This document shows positions 24,920 through 32,593 of a DNA stretch of 35,011 bases, piece after piece. The stretch's first letter is position 1; every line of letters starts with the position of its first letter. The stretch is from NCBI GenBank assembly GCA_027451305.1, contig DAIDJQ010000063.1, positions 1-35,011 of the forward strand, in the 5' to 3' direction. A program made the position numbers and the translations under genes. This DNA is from Cellulomonas sp. (lineage in GTDB: Bacteria; Actinomycetota; Actinomycetes; Actinomycetales; Cellulomonadaceae). Under the pieces are notes generated by a model that searched no databases, was not told where the DNA came from, and saw only the letters and a list, made by a program, of their open reading frames with translations.

Positions 24920-26494
24920 TCAGTCCACCCCGATCCGCCACGTGGGCCCGGCACCCACCGGGCCCACCAGCACCGCGTCGAGCTCGGGGTGCCGCCCGGC
25001 CAGCGCGGCGAGCAGCGCGGCGCCGTCCTCGATCGCGTCGGCGTGCTGCACGGTCACCACCTGAGCCGGGGGCGCACCCGCCACGAGCGCGTCCACGCCG
25101 TCCAGCAGCTGATCGAGGGCGCCGACCCGGCCGACCTCGATCGTCCGCAACCGACGCAGCGCCGCGCGTGCCTGGTCGGCACGTCCCGTCGCGTCGCCGC
25201 CGGGGTTCCCGAGCACGGCGAGCTCCGCGACCGCGGTCGCCAGCACGTCCGTCGCCGCGTCCACGACCTCCACCTGCACGCCCGGGAGCAGGGGCTCGGC
25301 ACGGTCCGCAGCAGCCAGCGAGAGGGCCGGGCCGAGCACCCGCGGGGTGCCGGGCAGCACCACCACGTGGTCGGCACCGGTGTCGGCTGCGGCGCGGGCC
25401 AGGTGACCGGCGTCGACCGGCGCGTCCGGGCACTGCACCACCACCACCGATCCGCCGGTGGCGAACCAGGCCGCCATCGCGGGTGCGTCCGTCCCGATCA
25501 CCACACCGAGATCGTCGCCTGCAGCCACGAGCACAGCCGCACCCTCCACCAGCCGCACCACCACCTGCTCCCGCAGCCCGACCGGCGCCGCGACGGCGAT
25601 CGCCGCCCCCGGCACGTCGGTGTGCACGTGCACGTGCCACAGGTCGTCGGCGCCGACCACCGCGACGGAGTCCCCGACCGCGCCCAGTGCCGCCCGCAGC
25701 CGGGGCCCCACCTCGGCGTCGGGATGCTCCGGACGCACCAGCAGCATCACCTCGAACATCCCGCCGACCGGACCGTGCCCCGTCGCGGCAGCGGGCGCCC
25801 CGGACGGCAGCCACTCGGGGATCCCCGCAGGTGCCGGGGACCCGCCCGCCGGCGTCGCCAGCGTGCGGTCGAGCGCATCCAGGAGCACGAGGAGGGCGCA
25901 GGCACCGGCATCCACGACGTCGGCGGCACGCAGTGCCGGGTTGCCGGCGCTGACCCGCCGGAGGTCCGCTCGCGCGTGCTCGAGCACGGGTCCGAGCAGC
26001 GCTGTCAAGGGCGCTCCGGCACGTGCCGCGCGGCGGGCGTGCTCGCCGACCAGGCGCGCGACCGTGAGCACCGTGCCCTCCTGCGGCTGGGCGACCGCCC
26101 GCTCGCTGTCCGCCGCGGCCCGCGTGAGCGCGCGAGCCAGTACCTCGGCCGGGCGCTCGGCAGCCCCGTCGTCGCGCCGCGGCGAAGCCGACCCGGCCGC
26201 GAGCGCCGCCGCGAAGCCGGTGAGGTACTGGCTGATGATCACGCCCGAGCTGCCGCGCGCGGCGCGCAGGCAGCCGCGGGCGAAGGACGCGGCGACCCCG
26301 GCGGCGTCCGCCCCCGTCGCCGCCTCGGCGGCAGCCGCAGCGCCGCCCGCCACGGTGAGCCGCACGTTGGTGCCGGTGTCCGCGTCCGGAACGGGGAAGA
26401 CGTTCACGGCGTCGATCCGGCCGGCGGACGACGCCAGACCGTCCGCGGCGGCCGCAGCCCACGCCCGCACGACCGCGCCGTCCAGCTCGTCCAT
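24920..26494 (-). CDS. DAK2 domain protein, FakA/YloV-like fatty acid kinase subunit
   Basis: Probable ATP-dependent kinase that phosphorylates fatty acids held by a FakB (DegV) partner, as FakA does in Firmicutes; no DegV gene is in the window, so the partner must be elsewhere. 524 residues, ATG at 26494 with GGGAGGCG about 6 bases upstream. The DhaL-type nucleotide domain spans about 1-195, with the Mg-ATP motif NVFPVPDADTGTN at 31-43 (Asp37, Asp39) and RGSSGVIISQYLTGFA. The middle and C-terminal domains follow, with HVHVHTDVPG marking the YloV middle domain. Ala-rich throughout. First gene of the minus-strand run and divergent from rpmB. Confidence 0.88.
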   Translation of the reverse strand: MDELDGAVVRAWAAAAADGLASSAGRIDAVNVFPVPDADTGTNVRLTVAGGAAAAAEAATGADAAGVAASFARGCLRAARGSSGVIISQYLTGFAAALAAGSASPRRDDGAAERPAEVLARALTRAAADSERAVAQPQEGTVLTVARLVGEHARRAARAGAPLTALLGPVLEHARADLRRVSAGNPALRAADVVDAGACALLVLLDALDRTLATPAGGSPAPAGIPEWLPSGAPAAATGHGPVGGMFEVMLLVRPEHPDAEVGPRLRAALGAVGDSVAVVGADDLWHVHVHTDVPGAAIAVAAPVGLREQVVVRLVEGAAVLVAAGDDLGVVIGTDAPAMAAWFATGGSVVVVQCPDAPVDAGHLARAAADTGADHVVVLPGTPRVLGPALSLAAADRAEPLLPGVQVEVVDAATDVLATAVAELAVLGNPGGDATGRADQARAALRRLRTIEVGRVGALDQLLDGVDALVAGAPPAQVVTVQHADAIEDGAALLAALAGRHPELDAVLVGPVGAGPTWRIGVD

Positions 26495-26561
26495 CCGCTC
26501 GCCTCCCGTCGGCACACACTGCCGCAGACCGGTGACAGACGGTGACCCGGTCCGCGCCATT

Positions 26562-26590
26562 TTGGCCCCCACCCGGCGGTGGGCTAGTCT
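26562..26590 (+). promoter_or_regulatory. Predicted promoter of rpmB
   Basis: TTGGCC (26562-26567) and TAGTCT (26585-26590) separated by exactly 17 bases. Start near 26597 would give a leader of about 160 nt. The same divergent gap (26495-26757) contains two GGTGAC direct repeats one helical turn apart (26531-26536, 26541-26546). Confidence 0.5.
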
Positions 26591-26757
26591 TGTCCGGTTG
26601 TCCGGCAGGCCCGGACCACTGGTGGTGCCCGGCTCGGCTCCCATCGTCCTTCGGACGGTGCCGGCGGCCGTGCGGAGCGCCCCACCTGGCGGACGGAGCC
26701 CAGTCTCCGGCCCGTCCGGCCCTCGAACCATGCACCACTGAAGACCAGGAGAAGATC

Positions 26758-26949
26758 GTGGCTGCCAACTGCGACGTCTGCGCCAAGGGCCCGAGCTTCG
26801 GGCACTCCGTCTCGCACTCGCACGTCCGCTCGAAGCGGCGCTGGAACCCCAACATCCAGCGCGTGCGGGTCGTCGTCGCGGGCACGCCCAAGCGGCTCAA
26901 CGTCTGCACGTCGTGCCTCAAGGCCGGCAAGGTGCAGCGCGCCGCCTGA
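26758..26949 (+). CDS. rpmB: 50S ribosomal protein L28 (zinc-binding form)
   Basis: Large-subunit protein, 63 residues from the GTG at 26758, with AGGAGA 6 bases upstream. N-terminus (M)AANCDVCAKGPSFGHSVSHS and RSKRRWNPNIQRVRV are typical. Two CxxC pairs (Cys5/Cys8 and Cys50/Cys53) make it the C+ zinc-binding form. It is divergent from the FakA-like gene, with a strong hairpin terminator 24 bases after its stop, so it is probably transcribed alone. Confidence 0.97.
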   Translation: MAANCDVCAKGPSFGHSVSHSHVRSKRRWNPNIQRVRVVVAGTPKRLNVCTSCLKAGKVQRAA

Positions 26950-26972
26950 GCGCGCCACCGACAGGGCTCAGC

Positions 26973-27006
26973 CGAAGGCCCGCGAGGTTCGCCTCGCGGG
27001 CCTTCG
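26973..27006 (+). terminator. 15-bp hairpin with TTCG loop after rpmB
   Basis: Perfect stem CGAAGGCCCGCGAGG (26973-26987) paired with 26992-27006, closed by a TTCG tetraloop, the most stable RNA loop type. It begins 24 bases after the rpmB stop. No clear T-run follows. Confidence 0.8.
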
Positions 27007-27069
27007 TGCTGCCCGGGGCTGCCGGCCGGGTCTGCCGAGCGCCCAGCCGTCTGTGGCATCGTGACCCCC

Positions 27070-27591
27070 ATGGAGCAGCCTGACGAGGTGATGGTCCGCC
27101 CGGCCGAGATCGCGGACGCCGCCGGTATCGCCGACGTGCACGTCCGGTCCTGGCAGGAGGCCTACGCCGGCATCGTGCCGGACGCCTACCTCGCAGGCCT
27201 CGACGCCCATGAGCGCACTCCGGTCTGGGCCGACCTGCTGCGGCGGGGCCCGGCCGACGACGTGCGCACGTGGGTCGCCGAGGTCGGTGGGCGGATCGTC
27301 GGGTTCGCGTCGCTCGGCCCGGGACGGGACGAGGACAGCCGGCGGGCCGACCGTGAGATCTACTCGATCTACCTCTCCCCCGAGCAGTGGGGCCGCGGCG
27401 TCGCGCGCGAGCTGATGCGCACCGTCATCGCCGAGGCGGGCGACGAGCGACGGATCGTGCTCTGGGTGCTGGCGGACAACGAGCGGGCGCAGCACTTCTG
27501 GCGTCGGCACGGCTTCCAGCCCGACGGCGTCGAGAAGTACGAGGAGGTCGGCGGCGCCGAGCTGCTCCAGGTCCGCTACCGCCGCGGCTGA
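27070..27591 (+). CDS. GNAT family N-acetyltransferase
   Basis: Acetyl-CoA-dependent acyltransferase of unknown substrate. 173 residues from the ATG at 27070, or 176 from the in-frame GTG at 27061; the conserved fold begins later at MVRPAEIADAAGIADVHVRSW, so either fits. The acetyl-CoA-binding motif A is seen at IYLSPEQWGRGVARELMRTVI, followed by LWVLADNERAQHFWRRHGFQPDG (motif B). The WQEAYAGIVPDAYLAGL segment is common in RimI-like actinobacterial acetyltransferases. No ribosome-binding site. Transcription probably starts between the rpmB terminator and the start. Converges with thiL, stops 7 bases apart. Confidence 0.88.
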   Translation: MEQPDEVMVRPAEIADAAGIADVHVRSWQEAYAGIVPDAYLAGLDAHERTPVWADLLRRGPADDVRTWVAEVGGRIVGFASLGPGRDEDSRRADREIYSIYLSPEQWGRGVARELMRTVIAEAGDERRIVLWVLADNERAQHFWRRHGFQPDGVEKYEEVGGAELLQVRYRRG

Positions 27592-27598
27592 ACGCGGC

Positions 27599-28588
27599 TC
27601 AGAGCGCGTCCTTCCCGCCGAAGTGGTCCCACCCGGGGGCCACGTCCGGCTCGGCTCCTGCGACGAGCACTCCGGCGCGCGCCCCGTGCGGCACCGCCCG
27701 TACGTGCCCCACGAGCCGGAACGGCGCCGGCAGCTGGGACCCGGGAGGGAACGTCGCCAGCAGGCCGTGGTCCTCCCCGCCGCCCAGCACCCAGGTGCGA
27801 GCCTGCGTCCCGAGCGCCGCCCCGGCGGCCGCGAGCCGTTCCAGGTCCGCCGCGAAGGCGTCCTCGGCACGGTCCAGGTCGATCACCACCCCGCTCGCGC
27901 GTCCCACCCGGCCGGCGTCCCGCAGCAGTCCGTCGGACACGTCGATCATCGACGTGGCGCCCGCTGAGGCTGCCGCCGGACCGGCGTCGAGCGGCGACGT
28001 GGGGCGTAGGTAGGCCGTCACCAGTCCCTCGTCCACAGCACCGCGGCCCGCCAGGAGCAGCTCGAGCCCCGCGGCCGACCAGCCACGCACGCCCGCGTGG
28101 GCCACCACGTCCCCCGCGCGCGCGCCCGACCGGCGCACCGGCGCCCTGCCCTCCAGGTCGCCGTGCGCGGTGACGCTCACCACGACCACCGGCCCACCGG
28201 ACAGGTCACCGCCGACGACCCCGACGCCCAGTGGCGCGCACTCGGCGGCAAGGCCCTCGGCCAGCCCCACGGCCCACTCCACCGGGAGGTCACCCGGCAT
28301 CACCAGCGCCACCACCAGCGCCGTGGCGCGTGCCCCCATCGACGCCACGTCGGCGAGGTTCTGCACGGCCGCGCGGCGGCCGACGTCCATCCCCGAGGAC
28401 CACTCCCGCCGGAAGTGCTGGTTCTCCACCAGGACGTCCGTGGTGATCACCACGCGGCCGTCGGGAGCGTTCACCACGGCGGCGTCGTCGCCGGCGGCGA
28501 TCAGCGTCAGCCGCCCGCGCGGGAGCACCGGCACGATGCGCCGGAGCAGCGCCTCCTCGGAGAGGTCACGGACGAGCAGGCGATCCAC
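27599..28588 (-). CDS. thiL: Thiamine-monophosphate kinase
   Basis: Final step of thiamine diphosphate synthesis: phosphorylates thiamine monophosphate with ATP. 329 residues from the GTG at 28588, with TAGCGT 8 bases upstream. Motifs: AAGDDAAVV (Asp34, Asp35), TTDVLVENQHFRREW, VQNLADVASMGA, GVVGGDLSGGP, MIDVSDGLLRDAGRV and GGGEDHGLLATF. The last is usually GGEDYEL; His-Gly in place of Tyr-Glu is a variation I associate with actinobacterial ThiL. Length normal. No other thiamine gene is near. Divergent from the DUF3515 gene with overlapping promoter space. Confidence 0.95.
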   Translation of the reverse strand: MDRLLVRDLSEEALLRRIVPVLPRGRLTLIAAGDDAAVVNAPDGRVVITTDVLVENQHFRREWSSGMDVGRRAAVQNLADVASMGARATALVVALVMPGDLPVEWAVGLAEGLAAECAPLGVGVVGGDLSGGPVVVVSVTAHGDLEGRAPVRRSGARAGDVVAHAGVRGWSAAGLELLLAGRGAVDEGLVTAYLRPTSPLDAGPAAASAGATSMIDVSDGLLRDAGRVGRASGVVIDLDRAEDAFAADLERLAAAGAALGTQARTWVLGGGEDHGLLATFPPGSQLPAPFRLVGHVRAVPHGARAGVLVAGAEPDVAPGWDHFGGKDAL

Positions 28589-28596
28589 GGCGCCCC

Positions 28597-28612
28597 ACGC
28601 TAGCGCTACCGT
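28597..28612. promoter_or_regulatory. Back-to-back -10 elements of thiL and the DUF3515 gene
   Basis: Minus strand TAGCGT (28602-28597) is 8 bases before the thiL GTG; plus strand TACCGT (28607-28612) is 5 bases before the DUF3515 GTG. The two are 4 bases apart and joined by the palindrome TAGCGCTA (28601-28608). Only 29 bases separate the two start codons, so both genes are probably leaderless and polymerase cannot occupy both promoters at once. Confidence 0.5.
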
Positions 28613-28617
28613 GGCGT

Positions 28618-29148
28618 GTGACCCGTCGCCCGGCCGCATCCCGGCGCCGCGCCCCCTCCCGGACGACGAGCACCGGGGTCCTGGTCGCAGTCGTCGCCAC
28701 CACGGCCGGCTGCGCCTCCTCGGTCCCGGTCGCCCCGGCGACGCACGCCACCGACCCTGTCTGCGCCGACGTGGTGCTCAGCACCCCGGACGTCCTGGGA
28801 CCCGGGCTGAGCAGGCTCGCGACCACGGCGCAGGCCACCACCGCCTGGGGGACCAAGGAGGCTCCGGTGGTGCTGCGCTGCGGCGTCGAGCCGCCCGGGC
28901 CCACCACGCAGCGCTGCGAGACGGTCCAGACGCCCAACGGCCCGAGCATCGACTGGCTGGTGATCCCCGCGGACGCCGCGGCGTCGAGCACGGGGGCGCC
29001 CACCGACTGGACGTTCGTCACGTACGGCCGAGTGCCCGCCGTCGAGGTGCACGTCCCGGCGCAGGTCGCGGCGCTGCGCTCGACGTCGTTCCTCGACGCG
29101 CTCGGGCCGGCGGTCGCACGGACGACGAAGGAACGCTCCTGCATCTGA
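28618..29148 (+). CDS. DUF3515 family lipoprotein
   Basis: Predicted exported lipoprotein of unknown function. 176 residues from GTG. Arg-rich N-terminus (RRPAASRRRAPSR), hydrophobic core STGVLVAVVATT and a lipobox ending at Cys32 (TTAGC). The mature part carries family segments DPVCADVV, the WGTKEAPVVLRCGVEPPGPT stretch with a conserved Trp and Cys, and a C-terminal Cys in KERSCI; the three mature cysteines besides the lipidated one could form disulfides outside the cell. M. tuberculosis has a relative (Rv2980) between ddlA and thiL, the same neighbourhood as here, which hints at an envelope role but does not define one. Confidence 0.85.
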   Translation: MTRRPAASRRRAPSRTTSTGVLVAVVATTAGCASSVPVAPATHATDPVCADVVLSTPDVLGPGLSRLATTAQATTAWGTKEAPVVLRCGVEPPGPTTQRCETVQTPNGPSIDWLVIPADAAASSTGAPTDWTFVTYGRVPAVEVHVPAQVAALRSTSFLDALGPAVARTTKERSCI

Positions 29149-29198
29149 CCCGGCAGCGCCACCGCCGGGTCCCGGCCCGGCACCACGCGGGCGCCGGG
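29149..29198. terminator. Hairpins between convergent DUF3515 and ddl genes
   Basis: CCCGGC (29149-29154) pairs with GCCGGG (29164-29169); a second CCCGGC/GCCGGG pair follows within the same 57-base gap. Could terminate both convergent genes. No T-run. Confidence 0.4.
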
Positions 29199-29205
29199 CT
29201 GCCGA

Positions 29206-30330
29206 TCAGCGCAGGCCGGTCGGCCGCTGCAGCGCCAGCTGCAGCAGGGCGTCGACGAGAGTCGGGTAGTCGGTCCCGGTGGCGGCCCACATCCGCGGGT
29301 ACATCGAGAACGGGGTGAACCCCGGCATCGTGTTGATCTCGTTCACCACGACGTCGCCGTCCGCGGTGACGAACACGTCGACCCGCGCCAGGCCCTCGCA
29401 CCCGACGGCGTCGAACGCGCGCACCGCGGTGTCGCGCACCCGGGCCACGACGTCGGGCGGCAGGTCGGCCGGGCACTCGAGCCGCACGCTCGCCTCGTCC
29501 AGGTACTTCGCCTCGAAGTCGTAGAACGCGTGCCGGCTGTCGGTGACGACGATCTCGCCGGGCAGCGAGGCGCGGGCCGGCTGACCGTCACCCCCGCCGA
29601 GCACGCCGCACTCGATCTCGCGCCCGACGATCGCGGCCTCGACCACCACCTTCGGGTCGTGCTCCGCGGCCGCCCGGATCGCCCCGGGCAGGTCGGCCCA
29701 GTCGTCGACCCGGCTGATGCCCAGGCTGGAGCCGGCCCGTGCCGGCTTGACGAAGACGGGCAGCCCCAGCTCCTCGACCCGCGCCGTGACGGCCGTCGGG
29801 TCGCGGTCGAGCTCTCCGGGCCGCACAACCCGGTACGGCCCCACGGTCAGCCCCTGGCCCGCGAAGACGAGCTTCATCATCTGCTTGTCCATGCCGACGG
29901 CGGAGGCGAGCACCCCTGCTCCGACGTACCGGACGTCCGCCAGCTCGAGCATCCCCTGCAACGTGCCGTCCTCGCCGAAGGGCCCGTGCAGCAGCGGGAA
30001 GACCACGTCCACGGTGCCGAGCGCCTCGGCCACGCCGCCGCGCAGCACCTGCAGCTCACGGTCGTCGACCGCCTGCGGCAGCAGCACGCGCGCAGGTGCG
30101 TCGGTCACCTCCGGCAGGCGGCCGTCGGTGATCGCCCAGCGGTCCGGGTCGTCGTCGACCGGCACCCAGCGCCCGTCACGGGTGATGCCGACGGCGAGCA
30201 CGTCGTAGCGGTCGCGGTCGATGGCGCGCAGCACGCCCCCTGCGGTCACGCAGCTGATGGGGTGCTCGCCGGATCGGCCGCCGAACAGCACCATGACCCG
30301 GGGGCGGTGCGGGGCGGGGGTGGCAGACAT
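29206..30330 (-). CDS. ddl: D-alanine--D-alanine ligase
   Basis: ATP-grasp ligase that makes D-Ala-D-Ala for the peptidoglycan stem peptide. 374 residues, ATG at 30330. Motifs in order: VMVLFGGRSGEHPIS, LLHGPFGEDGTLQGMLE, VGMDKQMMK, FVKPARAGSSLGISRV, the omega-loop YDFEAKYLDE whose Tyr is typical of D-Ala-D-Ala (not D-Ala-D-Lac) ligases, and VNEINTMPGFTPFSMYPRM with metal-binding Glu and Asn. Nothing suggests vancomycin resistance. TAGGGT 7 bases before the ATG and no ribosome-binding site point to a leaderless message. Divergent from the PLP enzyme gene. Confidence 0.97.
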   Translation of the reverse strand: MSATPAPHRPRVMVLFGGRSGEHPISCVTAGGVLRAIDRDRYDVLAVGITRDGRWVPVDDDPDRWAITDGRLPEVTDAPARVLLPQAVDDRELQVLRGGVAEALGTVDVVFPLLHGPFGEDGTLQGMLELADVRYVGAGVLASAVGMDKQMMKLVFAGQGLTVGPYRVVRPGELDRDPTAVTARVEELGLPVFVKPARAGSSLGISRVDDWADLPGAIRAAAEHDPKVVVEAAIVGREIECGVLGGGDGQPARASLPGEIVVTDSRHAFYDFEAKYLDEASVRLECPADLPPDVVARVRDTAVRAFDAVGCEGLARVDVFVTADGDVVVNEINTMPGFTPFSMYPRMWAATGTDYPTLVDALLQLALQRPTGLR

Positions 30331-30337
30331 CGCGCCG

Positions 30338-30364
30338 ACCCTACCCCGAGCCGCGGACTACCCT
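30338..30364. promoter_or_regulatory. Divergent leaderless -10 elements of ddl and the PLP enzyme
   Basis: Minus strand TAGGGT (30343-30338) is 7 bases before the ddl ATG; plus strand TACCCT (30359-30364) is 6 bases before the GTG at 30371. Only 40 bases lie between the start codons. The -35 zone of each falls on the -10 of the other. Confidence 0.55.
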
Positions 30365-30370
30365 GCGCGG

Positions 30371-31525
30371 GTGAGCGACGCGTCCGAGCACCCCGGCGAC
30401 CTGTCCCCCGCCACCCTGGCCGTCACGGCCGGCCGGCCGCCGCGGGTGCAGGGCGGCCCGGTGAACGCGCCGATCGTGCTCTCCTCCACCTACGTCTCCC
30501 AGGGCGTCCCGGGGCCCGGCGAGCTCGTCTACACCCGGAGCGGCACGGAGACCTGGCGACCGTTCGAGGAGGCCCTCGCGGTGCTGGAGGGCTCGCCGCG
30601 GCCTGCGCTGCTGTTCGGCTCCGGGATGGCCGCCGTGGCGGCAACGCTGTCCCTGGTACCTCCCGGTGGGCGGGTGGTGGTGCCACGCCACGCGTACCAG
30701 GTGAGCCTCGGCCTGCTCGACGAGCTCGAGACCCGCGGGGCCGTCACGGTGAGCCGCGTCGACATCGCCGACACCGACGCCGTCGTGGCCGCGCTGCCCG
30801 GTGCGGCGATGCTCTGGGTGGAGACCCCGACCAACCCGATGCTCGAGGTCGCAGACCTCCCGGCGCTGGTCGCGGCCGCGCACGCCGAGGGGGTCGTCGT
30901 CGCGGTCGACAACACGTTCGCGACCCCGCTCGGCCAACGACCGCTCACCCTGGGCGCCGACGTCGTCGTGCACTCGGTGACCAAGTACCTCGCGGGGCAC
31001 AGCGACGTGGTGCTCGGTGCGGCGCTGGCCGACGACGAGGCCCTGCACGCCCGGCTCCTGGCCCACCGGACGGTGCACGGCGCGATCGCGGGCCCGTTCG
31101 AGGCGTGGCTCGCGCTGCGTGGCCTGCGCACCTTGGCCCTGCGCGTCGAGCGTTCGCAGGCCACCGCGGCCGAGCTGGCCCGCCGGCTCGTCGACCATCC
31201 CGCCGTCGTCGAGGTGCGCCACCCCAGCCTCCCGGCGGACCCGGGCCACCAGCGGGCGACGACACTGATGGACGGCTACGGCTCGATCCTGTGCGTGCGC
31301 CCCGTCGGCGGTCCCGCAGCGGCGGACGCCGTCGTCGCGGCCGTCCGGCTCTGGGTACCCGCTACGAGCCTCGGCGGCGTCGAGTCCTCGCTCGAGCGCC
31401 GGCGGCGCTACACCACCGAGTCGGTCACCGTCCCGGAGGACCTGCTGCGGCTCTCGGTCGGCATCGAGGACGTCGGGGACCTGTGGGCGGACCTGGACTC
31501 GGCGCTGCGGGCGGCCACCGCCTGA
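30371..31525 (+). CDS. Cys/Met metabolism PLP-dependent enzyme (cystathionine gamma-synthase/lyase family)
   Basis: Pyridoxal-phosphate enzyme of trans-sulfuration; synthase, beta-/gamma-lyase and methionine gamma-lyase activities share this fold, so the reaction is left open. 384 residues from the GTG at 30371, which a leaderless -10 supports. Family motifs: APIVLSSTY, YTRSGTETWRPFEEALAVLE, FGSGMAAVAA, WVETPTNPMLEVADL, AVDNTFATP and the PLP-binding Lys205 in HSVTKYLAGHSD. The C-terminus has TSLGGVESSLERRRRYT and LRLSVGIEDVGDLWADL. The usual lyase wording is SRTGNPT; here it is TRSGTET, a departure near the substrate pocket. Transcribed away from ddl and convergent with gpsA. Confidence 0.9.
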   Translation: MSDASEHPGDLSPATLAVTAGRPPRVQGGPVNAPIVLSSTYVSQGVPGPGELVYTRSGTETWRPFEEALAVLEGSPRPALLFGSGMAAVAATLSLVPPGGRVVVPRHAYQVSLGLLDELETRGAVTVSRVDIADTDAVVAALPGAAMLWVETPTNPMLEVADLPALVAAAHAEGVVVAVDNTFATPLGQRPLTLGADVVVHSVTKYLAGHSDVVLGAALADDEALHARLLAHRTVHGAIAGPFEAWLALRGLRTLALRVERSQATAAELARRLVDHPAVVEVRHPSLPADPGHQRATTLMDGYGSILCVRPVGGPAAADAVVAAVRLWVPATSLGGVESSLERRRRYTTESVTVPEDLLRLSVGIEDVGDLWADLDSALRAATA

Positions 31526-31538
31526 ACGCTCACGGCCC

Positions 31539-31569
31539 GGCCCGCTCCTGCATGGCCGGCCTGCGGGCC
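31539..31569. terminator. Possible bidirectional terminator between the PLP gene and gpsA
   Basis: GGCCCGC (31539-31545) pairs with GCGGGCC (31563-31569) across a 17-base loop that itself contains GGCCGGCC. It fills the 45-base gap between the two stops. Weak by structure, supported by position. Confidence 0.35.
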
Positions 31570-31570
31570 C

Positions 31571-32593
31571 TCAGATCCCTTCGGCGCGCGTGGGGCGGCC
31601 CAGCAGCAACGGGGCCAGCTCGTCGACCGGCAGGCCCTCGTAGAGCACCCGCACCACCGCCTCGGTGATCGGCATCTCGACGCCGAGCGAACGCGCCAGG
31701 TCCAGCACCGGACGGCACGACTTCACGCCCTCGGCCGTGCCGCCCGTCGCCGCGATCGCCTCAGGCAGCGCCATCCCGGCGCCGAGGTGCACGCCGAGGC
31801 CGTGGTTGCGCGAGTCGGGTGACGCACAGGTCGCCATCAGGTCGCCCATGCCGGCAAGCCCGCCGAACGTGTCCGGGTCGGCGCCCATCGCCCGGCCCAG
31901 CCGGGTGATCTCCACGAGCCCCCGGGTGATCACCGTCGCCATGGTGTTGAACCCGAGCCCGCGCCCTTGCGAGATGCCGACCGCGAGCGCGATGACGTTC
32001 TTCACCGCGCCGCACAGCTCGACACCCACGACGTCCGGGTTGGTGTAAGGACGGAAGTACGACGAGCTCACGGAACGTGCCACGAACGCGGCCGTGTCCG
32101 CGTCTGTGCTCGCGACGACGGTCGCTGTCGGCTGGCGCTGCGCGATCTCGTGGGCGAGGTTCGGCCCGGAGATCACAGCGACCCGACCCTCGGGCAGACC
32201 GAGCGCCTCGCCCACCACCTGGCTCATCCGCCGGTCGGTGGCCAGCTCGACACCCTTCATCAGGGAGACCACCACCGCCTGCCGTCCGATCGCCCCGCGG
32301 AGCGGCTCCAGCACGGCGCGGGCGCCCTGGGACGGGACCGCCACCGCCACCAGGTCGGCACCGCGCACGACGGCGGCGGCGTCGGTCTCGGCGGTCACGC
32401 GGGCGGGGAGCTCGACACCGGGCAGGTAGGCGTCGTTGCGGTGCTCCTCACGGATCTGCCGGCAGATCTCCTCGTCCCGGCCCCACACCGTGACGTCGCA
32501 GCCCGCGTCGGCGAGCACCATCGCGAACGTCGTGCCCCAGCTGCCGGCACCCAGCACGGCCGCCCGCGTGACGGGCCCGCTCGCAGAGGTCAC
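31571..32593 (-). CDS. gpsA: Glycerol-3-phosphate dehydrogenase [NAD(P)+]
   Basis: Makes sn-glycerol 3-phosphate from dihydroxyacetone phosphate for phospholipid synthesis. 340 residues from GTG at 32593. N-terminal Rossmann motif AAVLGAGSWGTTFAMVLADAG (GAGSWG at 15-20), SLMKGVE, ISGPNLAHEIA, the catalytic Lys in GAVKNVIALAVGI, and GLAGMGDLMATCASPDSRNHGLG. Length normal. Its start overlaps the plsC stop by 4 bases (GTGA), coupling the supply of glycerol 3-phosphate to the acyltransferase of the same pathway. Confidence 0.97.
   Translation of the reverse strand: MTSASGPVTRAAVLGAGSWGTTFAMVLADAGCDVTVWGRDEEICRQIREEHRNDAYLPGVELPARVTAETDAAAVVRGADLVAVAVPSQGARAVLEPLRGAIGRQAVVVSLMKGVELATDRRMSQVVGEALGLPEGRVAVISGPNLAHEIAQRQPTATVVASTDADTAAFVARSVSSSYFRPYTNPDVVGVELCGAVKNVIALAVGISQGRGLGFNTMATVITRGLVEITRLGRAMGADPDTFGGLAGMGDLMATCASPDSRNHGLGVHLGAGMALPEAIAATGGTAEGVKSCRPVLDLARSLGVEMPITEAVVRVLYEGLPVDELAPLLLGRPTRAEGI

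Noticed and set aside
21928..25953. Plus-strand frame of over 1300 codons across recG and its neighbours
   Set aside because: Runs across several well-identified minus-strand genes and reads as His/Arg/Gln-rich shadow sequence. Stop codons are rare in this composition.
29206..30330. VanA-type D-Ala-D-Lac ligase
   Set aside because: The omega-loop has the Tyr-containing YDFEAKY form of D-Ala-D-Ala ligases, and no vanHX-like genes are present; the 2-hydroxyacid dehydrogenase at 14884 is 13 kb away.
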